Assembly (NCBI GenBank): GCA_030062745.1
Contig: CP099846.1
Coordinates: 19,315,621 to 19,379,620, forward strand
Direction: 5' to 3'
From: Capitulum mitella
Lineage: Eukaryota > Arthropoda > Thecostraca > Pollicipedomorpha > Pollicipedidae
Length of the DNA: 64,000 bases
Below, one piece after another: positions 46,501 through 58,012 of this stretch. A program made the translations under genes and the position numbers. Numbering within the stretch: the stretch's first letter is position 1; every line of letters begins with the position of its first letter. Under the pieces are notes generated by a model. That model ran no database searches, had not been told where the DNA came from, and saw only the letters and a program-made list of their open reading frames with translations.

Positions 46501-49500
46501 TAGGCTCGGCCAGGAGACGGGAAAGATGTGCCCATTACCAATGACAAATAGCAGTTTATAATCATGATGCGGACACTAGTTATAATGGAAATATTGTTGT
46601 GGAGCTGAAGTAATATTTTGGGCCTCCGACTTAGCTACTCATATGAAGTTAAAAATACATTTGATTGAATTATGCTTCCATTATATTTACATACGTTCCA
46701 TTACGCATCCAATTTATACCACATGACCTTTTTAGCCTTCTTGTTTGAAATGTTCAAAGTGTACCTAGAACTGTACAGAAGCACACTTAATTCATTCCCA
46801 ATGTTCTGCCACGCCCCTCCTAGGCAAAACCTCATTTTTAATAATGGTTTCATCTCGTACCTGCGCAAATATCTGACTTAAAAAAGTGGCTCATTCTATG
46901 CCGAAAATTCATTTCCACGCCCCACAGGATAGCATTGCGACTTTATCAGGCTGGCGTGACTGTTAAGCGGCCAATACAAAAGCGGATGATTCATGTGCGA
47001 GATCTCATAAACCTCAAATAGACGTTGCGTTGTGTACAATCACTTGTGCATATGCGGCCACATAAGTAAGAGCAAACAGGCGTAACAAACATTACCCTCC
47101 CCCCTCCATATACACACAGTCGTTCACTGCGTTAGCACGAGTCTCGCACATGTATTTATTCGCCCCACGCTCCGTGCTAACCCCCTCTAAATCAGGGCTC
47201 CAGTCTGTCACGTGACTTGTTCCCACAGTAGAAAGCTAAAAATCCGGAATGAATATACAATGAGATGGCGGCACAGAACGCATGCACGCGAAGCTTTAAT
47301 GGGATTTTAAACCGGGACACGTGCTGATTTATGCAGGAAGTTGGTCTCTCTTCTGTCCAATGGCCGGACAATGGTCAGACAGGCATTATCCGTGGCTGTT
47401 GGAGTTGCGTGCCACTCCTGCACAGCCAGTGGACTCACTTTTTACTCGCCCCTCGATGGATTTTACACCTGTCACCTACAGCCGAACGGGAACAGCGTCC
47501 CAAATGGAAATCTTTAGGGCAGTGTAGATGCCGCAAAGTGCATTGCTGATCACGCAATACACCTGCAACGCCGAGGAGTTAAGCTGGAATGCAAACGTCA
47601 GTTTATCGCGGAAACGGTTTGGATTGTTGCGCAGCCTGGATGTTCAGTTTCTGGGGTCTATTGTCAACCCCGTTCATCTATGCATGCTGTGGAATTTTCT
47701 CATCATACGTCACTGCAGCAATCTTCAAAAACTCCCCACATTTTCATCTAATTCACCCAGGGAAATTTTGCTGATTACAATGGAACGTCTCCACCGCAGT
47801 GAAGCACGTGCCTTCGTTGCTTTGCACCCGTCCATGAACTCACGTTTATTTCCGCAACGAATTAATTTGTTTTCCCCTACACATACAACAATCTCTACAT
47901 ACCATAATGCATCCAAGTTTAGCTGCGACGGTCCCCTCCCCAGTTCCCCGGCTATGCCGCCGCCCTGGCATCAGTCAGCTGTGAGCAACAAACACTGCCC
48001 GTCCGATCATCAATATTGGACGCGGTTTGTGAGCGTGCTATGGCCCGTAATGGCTACTCGCCGCTAATTATAGCCACGTGCCGGGCGGGTGCACTGAAAT
48101 TTTACGAGTGGCCGCCGTCGGCCTGTGATACTCGGCACCTGTCAGGCGTTTTTGTTCGGGCGGGGGCGAGATCGGCCCCCGATTCGGACAACATCGACCC
48201 TAGCGCGCCGAGAACGGAGCCTCTGCACCGGGCAGCCCCCGCTGCCGACCTGACTGGTTCTGCCGCCCCCACGCAAATTCTACCGGACGGCGTGAGTTGC
48301 AAAACTTGGCCAAATGGGGTCGCTTGTTCGCGGGCACCACCGCGTAATTGCCGCCATTAATGATCAAACTGGTGGCCAGTCGGTGAGGGGCCATTTGGCC
48401 TGCTCCGTCTGCGATAGCGCTCACCGCGGGCGGTTCTCCGCCACGCTGCGCGGCAGCCGGCGGCGCGCCGCCGCCCGCCGCCCGGAGACAATTCCGGCGC
48501 GGCTTCCCCCTCGACACTGCCACCTTCCCTCCTAATCTGTTGCTGCCCCGACAGAGAAGACGGCGTCATATCTCCCCGTAATGCCCCGTACTTCACGCTA
48601 ACGACAGGGCGCAACATCGGAATCGACAGGTCGGTCCCATATCAGCTGCGCGTAGACGCGCGCCGCGATGTACGACGCGTCATAACTGTCGAAATGCAAT
48701 GCCGTCCAATGACTTCATTTGGCTGTTTGTTTGCCGGCGGCGCGTCGTTGCGGCTGCAAATTGCCGCAGGTTGCCGCTGCCCGTCGGGTGGGAGGCGGCG
48801 TTCCATTGTGAAGCAGCCCGCGGCCGGCGGCTAATCTAAAAAAGAAGGGACTCGGTCCAGGTGAGGGGAACTCAACACGCCTCAACGCGGAGGACTTCGA
48901 GTCTCTCAGCAAAGGGTTTTGATGATTATACCTCTCCGGAAAATGCGTGCATGATGACAACACTACCTGTAGCCAATATCATCAAACAAACATGTTTTAA
49001 ATTTCAAAGATAAGTCAAGCGTCAGTTGCCCCTACGACGACCCCGTCCAGTCAGATTACTCATCTGCTCCCTGCGCTCACCTCTGGGCGCCTACACTGGT
49101 TTTACGACGGTGTTATCCAGTTCCGTGTGATCATTTGGTTTTACCAGACGCACCCTCCAACACTCCGGCTGCTTGTTTCACTTACAAATTCGACCAAAAT
49201 ACAGAAAAGCAAATATCCCCCGGCCTTCCTAAAGTATCCCCTAATCCAGAAAGTCAACAAAATCAGTGTAAAGTGATAAAAACGCTACAAACCGGGAGAT
49301 AAAATATTGGTGGGACTGTAAAAGGTCTGGTTTGAGGGTGTCGAGGGAAGTCGAAATCACCGCTAACAGAAGCAAACGTGCCAGGAAATCTGTTCGATGC
49401 GTCAGATTCACTTACATTCGAGCAGCTTCTGGAGGAATTATCAGCAGAGTGGGGTCGCGATGGGCAGAATTTTATGTCTGAATGTCGGACAATCTAGCGT

Positions 49501-52418
49501 ACTGGTGACGTATCGTATAAAAAGTATAAAAGTTAACCTTGCATTTGTACTTTGGGATACTTCCTGAGAACATGTATTGCTCAGAGAGGGATAGTATTAA
49601 CAAAGCCGTTTCATATTTCCGCAGTGTAGAAAAATACAGATGAGTATTGAAACAAAAAACACAAGCAATAAAACATGTTTTGAGCATCAGGGTGTCCGAT
49701 AGCTGGACCTGTACTACCACAGGCCATTTCCAGTTCCATTGATCTAACTTCAGATGTACCGCACCAAACAATAGCATGGATCTAAAAGCAGGTAATTTTC
49801 AACTCTTTCCCACTTCGCACAGATCTGCAGCATCGTTCCCCCCGCAGACCGCTGCAGCTTTCTCACGGGTCGACAGACCTTGTCGTGCAAACGATGTGGC
49901 CGCCGCGACTGAACGCGACACGCGCCAGTGCGGTGCGCCGTTCCGGAGCCCACCCTCGTGAAGCAGCCATCAGCGATATTGCCGCGCGTGCAAAGGGCAC
50001 GGCCACCGAAGCACAAACGACGTCATAAACCAGCCAGAGGCAGTGTTGCACATCTGTGGCGCGCGCTATTTCTCCCAGCGCGCGCGGCCGGCCGCCGGCG
50101 TCTCCCCTCGCCGAGCCACCGCGGCCGCGCGCCAAAATTTAATGAAAACAAAGAAATTACTGAATTAAAGAAGTTACCAGTGCCAGATGAAGAATCGGCG
50201 GGAAAATTAAGTTGACGAGGCGGAAGAAGAAAAAGAGAGATTTGGGCCAGGCTGGCGTGCGTTTGCATATGAAAGACAGCGTTTGGGATGTAAGAGGCGG
50301 CACTAAGACGGTGATGAATGAGCCGGTTCCAGGCGTCCCGGGCGCCTGATGTCTCCCTGGCATCTGTCGCGCCACCAGAGGCCAGCCATCGCGACAGGGA
50401 GGCCTGCCCAGATTTATCAGCTGACACCAGCTCTGGGTCACTCGCGGAGTAGAGCCAGTCTCTGCCCGCCGTCAAAAATTACTACAAAGGAACATCATAA
50501 ATAATGATTTGTTGGAGTGGAGAGCAGACTTAAGATATGACATGGGTATACTGTATTGCGCGTAGGATGCATTTTACGATCACAGCGATGGGAGGGTTTT
50601 GAATGATGCCATTTCTTTCCTTCGAGTGACGGCATGGATCGGTTGTGCCTTCCATCAGCCACGAGTCAAAACACCTGAGCATTCCTCTGCGTCATACGTG
50701 GCAGATAACACCTAAACGTCAGAGATCCTAATACCCATATCCCACACATACGAATACCAATACCCAACACCCATACGTCACAGATAACACCCAAACGTCA
50801 AAGCTGAGCACAACTGACTTTGGTGGAGTACTCGTTCCAGCACATGAAATATGCCAATTGCCTTGGCAGGCATAACATCGGGATCGAAATGCCGTTCCAA
50901 GCGCGTTCGTAAAAAAGAGTATCGGCGACTATGATGATCAGCTCTATTTTTTCTACTTTGCCGTAGAATCAGTCCAGAATAATGACTTCATCACCATCGT
51001 CCAGCCACGGCCGCAAACAACAGCGGAGGCGCTATCTGTCCGCCAACTTTGGCCGCCAGTGGTGTCCGTGTGGCGCGGCGGACCGGCCGCCGCCGCCGAC
51101 GGATGACAAGTGACGCCGCCATTGTCCCCTAACGGCGCTCTAACGAGTCCCATCTGTCTGCCGCTGCTGGCCGGCCGCGATAGCCGCTGCAGCCGACCAC
51201 CAGACCTCGTCCTCCGCCCTCCTGCCGGGTCCCGGGCTGGTCTGCTCTCGGCTCTGGTTGCGTTCCGAAACGACGGAATGCCCCGCGGCGGCCGGAGGTA
51301 ACGCGACCTGGCTAGGTGAGCGCTGCGAATCTTAATGGCGTGCTTTATGCGGGCCACTGGAGGGCTCTAAAAGACCGCACCTGTTTCGGGGTCTTGGAAC
51401 GGGACGTGGCGTAAATGTGACACCCGGTGCCGACTCTGGACCGTTTAAGTCATGTGTATTTGAACTGTGAATGTGTCAGTACAATGTAACATCTGATCGT
51501 AGAGAATACATTTGCTCTCTCCTGGGTTTAATGTTTTGCAGACCCTTTTACTTCCGCATTCCTTTCATGTTTACATTCCCTCCTATCAGTTCCCATCTAT
51601 GGGCGAAATAAAGGCTTTGTGCGATCAACCCTGTACAAAGACTCGCCACACAGTGGGATGCACACTCGTCTCCAGGTTTTGACTGAACATACCCGGTGCG
51701 GTAATTCCAGGACTCAGCTGGAGGTCTGATGGACGCAGTGGGGCTTCCGAAGATCAAAACTCGGATGGGCAGGGGCTGATTCTCGCACCAGAGGGACGTG
51801 CTGAGAGGACGATATTAGTGAGCCGACGGCAGTCGGGTTTTCATGTAATGCAGGGATAGTCCGTTTTTTTCGGAACAAACGCTTCGCATGATGATACGAA
51901 AATCTCGGTTTTGTAAGATAGACGTTACTTTAGGCTAGGTTCCAGCTGCGTATGCACTTGGCATACATATCGTGATGAAAATGATCTGAGATGTCCTGCC
52001 TTTTCGCATTACGCACAATATTTAGATCGTGCTATCGTTAAAAAATTGTGGTAGGACACCACTTACTGAGCCAACAAGCATGAATTTCCAAGTGGCATGC
52101 TAACTCAAAAGTCAAAGCCACGGGGATCTGTAGCACGTAAAACCAAATTAAAAACAATTTCAAAGTGACCTGCTGGAGTAAACGTTCACTGCATGGCTTT
52201 CCGTGGTCGTTTCGCTTAATTTGAGACAGCAAGGTACCGACAAAAAGATTGAGTTGTATACACCAGTCTTGTAAATTTACGCACTTCTTGGTCCAGTGTC
52301 GTTGCAAAAAGAAATAATATCATATGTGGTATCACGTGCCATTCTGAAAAGATCATACCATTCGCCTGTGTGCCTTGCGACCTGTGTGCCACACACTGCG
52401 CACTGACGGCAGCAGACT

Positions 52419-52632
52419 AAAGTTTTTTTTCAAAAGGCCATTTCCTTTGAGTGCCCAAATTGTAAATGTTTATCCAAAGTAGACTAGAATGTATGGAGGT
52501 AAAAATCATTTTTGTGCTAGACATAAATTTATTTGAGTGACGAATATTGGCCACAGGATGAACCTCATTTAAATCCATGCGACAAAGTCATTTGGACTCG
52601 TAAAGGAAATGGCCCTTTAAAAAAACTGAACT
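52419..52632. mobile_element. Inverted-repeat MITE-like element, family 2, copy 2
   Basis: Long inverted ends: AGTTTTTTTTCAAAAGGCCA then TTTCCTTTGAGTGCCCAAAT on the left, and a matching inverted AAATGGCCCTTTAAAAAAACT with CATTTGGACTCGTAAAGG on the right. A TA dinucleotide flanks each side. It is similar to 12681-12972 along its length. Noncoding. Confidence 0.6.
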
Positions 52633-53029
52633 TATAAGTAGTCAGATGTTAAATAGAATCGTAAGGCGACTGATGTTAAATGAATTTATGCATGTTTTTT
52701 CTACCTCCACTTCGTTTAAATTTCATTTGCCATTTCAGTGTTCAAGAAAAAAAACCAATGCGTCATATTCCCAGAAGTAAGCCTCTAATTTTTAATCACG
52801 GTTTGAATGTAGCAAGGTTTATATAGGATGGAATGCTATTCGAGATGGATGAGGAGTAATTGCTGTTATGATTTACACTGCATCACTAATTTCATATTTA
52901 CGTCATCGCTGAACACAACTGATTCCCATGGAAAACGTTTGTTCTTAACTTCCAATTGCTTGTGTTTCAAAACGTTTGGTTTCACCGCATGAAGTATATA
53001 TGAAGTATGGACAGGCCTCAGCTAACTCT

Positions 53030-53691
53030 CAGGGGTGTCGTATTGTGTAAATAACCGGGTGTGGGGGAGGGGGCGAGTCGAGAGCCAACAAGCTAGCGTG
53101 CCTCCCCCTTTTGTGGGTTTCTCAATGGATTTAGCCTACTTTATTTTGACCAACGAAAAATTATAAGTTTTTTCTTTGTAAAAGTGAAAAATGCAAAAGT
53201 AAAAATGCATGGCGTGCAGAACTAAAAATATGGATAAAAATACATTCAAAGATACATTAAATGTATACATCCGTGTTATCACCCTATTGCATGCAATTCA
53301 TGATCTTTCCTTTTATCATTTATTCCAACTTTTATCATTTATTCCAGCATTAAACATATTTATCATTTATTACATATAAGTGCGATTTAAGGTTTGTTTT
53401 GAAGCCAAAGAAGTGGCAAGGCCCAGAGGAAAATTGGTAGGGCCCAAATCAATATTGCCCGCTCCTTGCACTACCAGGCATAAAGGAATCGACGCCTGTA
53501 AACAGTGTGCCCATTTCACCACAAAATTTGTCACTGTTTCCCTTCCAAATGGTCTACATCACTTTATGACTTATTCTATGCCTTCTGCCCATTCCTTATC
53601 TTTTGTGGTCGTTCTTTTCGTTGTTATTGCCTATTTCCCTTGTTAAAACCAGCAGGAGATACTGAGGGGGGAATACAAATCGACACCCCAA
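53030..53691 (+). mobile_element. hAT-like MITE, copy C (composite right end)
   Basis: The left end is CAGGGGTGTCGTATT. A matching right end, GGAATCGACGCCTG, lies at 53485-53498, giving a 469-bp unit like copies A and B. A further ~190 bp resembles the right third of copy A (GTTCTTTTCGTTRTTATT...) and ends with AAATCGACACCCC at 53691. This looks like a duplication or a nested second copy. No clear target-site duplication. Confidence 0.65.
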
Positions 53692-54479
53692 AAGGCTCTT
53701 ACATAACTCGAGCATTCCCAAAGACAGGAGAATGTGCAGTCTTCTTACCAATGTTGCCGCCAGCGCACAGACGACAGGAGCAGGTAAAGGGTACAGAAAG
53801 ATTTCATCGATCCTCCTTGTTTCTGGAGAATATCCTCACGTAAGTGCAGAAGGCTGACGAGGAAAGATCACCGAATTTTACGATACAGTGCTGCGAAGAA
53901 AATGCAGGGTTCCGTTAAAGGGCTGCTTCATAAAATGAGAAATTCCAAAAAACTATGGGCATCGCTGAAACAAAGCTTGTAATTACACCCTTTTGCTACC
54001 AGTACGAACTTCTGCACTGCTTACAAAAGTGGGAGACCATTTTCGTTGGTGAGAATCATCGGTTGTCATCGCTAAGCAGCTAAGAATTCAACCCAGTCGC
54101 GGCCATAAGGCTTCGATATCTGAATAGCTACGAGTGCTGAATGAAATAAAGCGGTAGCCACTGCAAAAGTGTGTGTGTAAACAATAATGTCTGACCACAG
54201 CTAGCACATAAAAACGACGTGCAACGGTCTTCATCGACAATCATCGCAGTCAGCGCTGAAGATGAACATTTATTTCCGACGATCTGTTCGACTATTCTGC
54301 TTGTCATATCAGCGGCTCAAGCACTCTTACACCGCGAGGGGCTTGGCAACTGGAGATTACCAATCCGTCCTCGCCAACGTTTACGGCGCGTCGCGGCTGC
54401 CTGGGGTCGCGCTTGTCATCTCCTCCGTGTTGGAACTTGAAATAGCAGGTTTGGCGAAATATTAGCATACCGGCTATAG

Positions 54480-54700
54480 TCTGTCAATTGGCTTCCCCTG
54501 TTTTCGATAATCCGGAATGCCGGAGAATTTTAATTAGAGTCAACAAATAGGCCTGGCCATGCATATTACGCCGGAAGGGTGGAGCGAGAGCCACGGAGCA
54601 GGGACTTATTATTCCGCCGAATATCGCCTTCGGCTCCATTCTTATTCCACGGCATTAATTAAATGAAATGAATGCGGAGGATTTTTAAAACGCCAGGGGA
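54480..54700. promoter_or_regulatory. Candidate regulatory block with homeodomain-type sites
   Basis: Contains TTTTAATTAGAG, ATTAATTAAATG and CCATGCATATTACG-type motifs with TAATTA cores and a near-octamer, in a noncoding stretch bordered by a CpG-rich block. Homeodomain and POU proteins bind such motifs. Function is inferred only. Confidence 0.25.
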
Positions 54701-56392
54701 TATTTTTCCTGTTAGGCGCTCTAAAGAACCGTCGGTGGGTTCGAAAACCGAACTCCAGCCTCGGATCCCTGCACATTCAGAAGCTCCCCACAACGCCCGC
54801 AATACGCTCGTAAGCCAAGAGGCTCAGTAGAGGCAAGTGTCGTGGTTCGCTCGCTGACAAAGCTCGCGTCCCCGCGTCCCGTGGCGGCCGGCCACAAAGG
54901 GCGACGGTCGGCGTTACCCACGCTCCAGTGCGCGCTTTCTGTAAGCCGGCCGACCGATCAGCGCCGACATAAAATCTTCAGTGGACATCAGAAGCCTTTC
55001 AGCCGTGCCGCCGCGCCGTTTCGCCGCTTCCGGTCCGGTTTTGGCGGGAAAATCACAATTGCGCTCATTTGGCGGCGCGGCGGTCGGCGCCTTTCTGCTG
55101 ATTTCGCGCGCCGCCGACGGCGGTCGAGCGGCAGAATGAACGCCGCCGAACTCGGCGCGGCGTCGGCGCCGAAAAGTTCGCCGGCGGCGCCGTCGACGCG
55201 GCGACGGCCGTCGGGCCGCGCCGGAACCGCCGACGCGTCGGGTTTGTCGGCGGGCCGTCTGACCGGTGGCTCGGGCCAGAGGGGGCCGTCGGGCCGGCCG
55301 CGCCGCCGGCCGCGGGCTGGGGAGGCTTGACCGTCCGGCGCCCCAGCCCAGAGGACCGCTCATCAATCATTCAGCGCCGGCCGGCGACCGGCGCGTCGAC
55401 AACTTGTTGACGATAACGCCATTTGGCCGAGTGGTCGCGGCCGATGGAAACGCATCGGTCAGTTCAGGCCGGGGAATTGGCCGCCGAGACGCAGGCGGAA
55501 TTTGTCCGCGCTCAGCCTCGGCCAGTTCGAGGGGAGGCGGCCAGAGGCGTTTTTTCTGCGGTAATAGGACAGACGATCGGTCATTCAGTTCGGTTACAAA
55601 TGTGCCAGCTGATAAATGTGGCATCAGCGTATGGATAAGGCCTAGTGGAATTACAAATGAAACTGTGAGCCGCCTTGATTGTAGTGGAAAGCTTTTCTTA
55701 TTTTTCCTCGCGTCATAGAATGTGTGCAGATACCGGTCACACCACCAGCATCCAGTCAATCGCAGTTTCCACTTTCCTGCTCGCTGCCTGAAATTACGGC
55801 GGACAAAATTCACACCACGAGTGTCGTTTGCTATACTGACGTTTACTTTGTAGTTCAATATAAGGCAATTTGTACACAAAATTATGAAACTATCATGGCA
55901 GACTGCAACATTCACCGGTGGTCGTAGACATGTCATGGACCACAAAATGATGTACTTGGCATTGCAATGAAACGCAATGTTATGAACAAATGTGCCTGTG
56001 CATTTCAAACCCCTTGTGATTCCAAATAATTTTATAAGCGTACATGTTTCTTTGGTATCTGTTTTCCACTGGTTACCGTTTGTGTTTTGTGGTCTGGGAG
56101 GAACTCAGGTTTGAACTTCTGACCAACTAACCATTGTTGCCCAAAGGGCAAATCACGCAAAGTGCCTGACGAATGAAGATACTTGAAATAGGTCCATGTA
56201 ATTGTTCGCACAACCTGAAGGTTATATAGGAAGACAAGTGAGAGATAATTGAACGCAACGGATATTTTCATCCCACTGTATTCAGTTATTTACCCAAGAA
56301 ATGAACGACTTACTTTGCGTTTCATGAAATACGCTTACATGCTTTTCTGACACACTTTATACAGTACACCTCCGTTAAATTTCATGTGGATA

Positions 56393-57809
56393 AAGGGTGT
56401 CCGGTAGAAATTGTACAATAAAGAATGAGTATGACTTCAGAACTAACAAAAGTAGAGAAATCCGGTTTTCACCAAAATGTGGGAAAATACGGAGTTTCTA
56501 TTTCATGCCGTGTATTTAAAGTTCCATTTCCCTGACAGCCCGCCATATATGGAGTCGTCGCACGACCTCTCTCCACGTGCTCCCCGGCATCTTTTGCCGC
56601 AAACCCATACGCCACGATGATGCGTTGCCGGAGGTCCTCAATACCCTTAACCCTTGTCTAGTGTACCAGGCCTTTCACGTAGCCCAACAGGAAAAAATCA
56701 AGCCTGGTCCAGTCAGGAGATCTCAGTGACCACGCCATCGGTCTTGCTATTCCGATCCGCTTCCCAGGAAACTCTCAATCCGGGAAATTCTTCACTCACT
56801 TCGCAAAGTGGGGCGGCGTTCCATCTTGTTGGAAACATGCCCCCTAGGAACCCTCTCAGCCACGAAGTTCTCCAGCATGAACAGGCAAGTTGCTCTTGAA
56901 GGAGTGCTCCCTTCGAACAGGTAGGGTCCGATCACTGGATCCGAGGACAGAGCATCGATCCCCAAGATCTGCAAGATTAAGATCCCCAAGCTTATCTGCA
57001 GGATCGATCTCTGTCATGCCGAAGCGCTTCTGTAGGATGCTTGTGGCCCGAAATTCGATAGTTGTGCCTGTTCACCTTGCTGCTCACGTAAAAGGTGCAT
57101 TCATCTAACGACGTCTGGTTCAGGAATCGCCAGTCAGTGTTAAGTTTCAACAGTCTCGTCAGCAAACATTTTATGGGTGGTTTTTGCTTCCTTTGAGCAT
57201 TTGCGACATCCGAATTTCTCCAGGACCTCAACCTTCAGTTTCTTCTCTAGGATATCGTGTAGAGATGAGCGAGGCACGCCCAGCTCTCGCCTTGTGCTTC
57301 TCACCGATGCTTTCAGACTTTTCTGATATGCTTCTCTATCCTGTTCAGTCTTCTCGGCAGGCCGCTCTGTTGGTTTATGTTTGCCGCTCCCCGTCTTCAT
57401 TTTCAACAAACCTGTTACACGCAGCTTTTGATACCATCTAGGAATGTATTGACGAGTGAATGGCACCTGCCCAGATCTGCGACCAAATAATCGCTGAACG
57501 TTTATGAGAGACTGGTAATGATCTTGCCAAAGTGACCATTGCATTTTTCGTTCATCAATTATTCCAGGTATTGCGAGGAATATGGGCAATTTTTCGGCAG
57601 CCGAGCCGGACAAAAAATAAAATGCGTAATTTTGCACATCACGAGATGTTGCATCTAGATCTCTGTAATGGGCGCGCATGATAAAATGCTCAACCTGCGA
57701 CAAAACTTTGATCTATTCTGCATCAAGTGGTATAATATACATTATTGTATCATTTATAGTTCACAAGTTATAGCAGTTCTTTATCGTACGATTCCTACAG
57801 GACATCCTG
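56393..57809 (-). mobile_element. Mariner-type DNA transposon, near full length, broken
   Basis: 1,417 bp between TA dinucleotides at 56391-56392 and 57810-57811. Inverted ends of about 50 bp start AAGGGTGTCC and CAGGATGTCC and continue with matching segments (GTACAATAAAGAA versus GTACGATAAAGAA). TIRs, TA duplication and the transposase type fit the mariner/Tc1 superfamily. Its transposase frame is disrupted, so it is not autonomous. It lies in candidate intron 1 of the MYT1-like gene. Confidence 0.88.
56440..57703 (-). pseudogene. Broken mariner-type transposase with DUF4817-like HTH
   Basis: The first frame (57703-57140) begins with an HTH region: VEHFIMRAHYRDLDATSRDV, an insertion, then LFGRRSGQVPFTRQYIPRW, RVTGLLKMKTGSGKHKPTER and RRELGVPRSSLHDILEKKLK. 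This is the DUF4817/HTH pattern of arthropod mariner-related transposases. Fragments in other frames follow: DECTFYVSSKVNRHNYRISG (about 57110), VIGPYLFEGSTP and MLENFVAE (about 56900), then a DFF-like segment. Several shifts and stops separate them, and the expected catalytic Asp-rich motifs are not continuous. No function is expected. Confidence 0.8.
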
Positions 57810-57954
57810 TATTTCGAAGCTATGCAGCCAATACAAAGGAATCATCAAAATGTAACATGAGTACCAAAATGTGCCAATACGTCATCATTAATTTATAGCC
57901 CATCGTCCGAACAAAGTTCAGCCTTTTCTGCCCGTCTATTTAGTTTCCCTACTG

Positions 57955-57969
57955 ATGGCGTATATTATA

Positions 57970-58011
<42 letters not shown>
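57955..58011. repeat. (TA)n microsatellite
   Basis: TATATA run with one GTATAT interruption near 57975; about 57 bp. Confidence 0.95.

Positions 58012-58012
<1 letters not shown>

Noticed and set aside
54842..55366. Overlapping + and - frames of about 150-160 codons
   Set aside because: CpG-rich block where stop codons are rare; Arg/Ala/Ser composition without domains, start context or splice chain.
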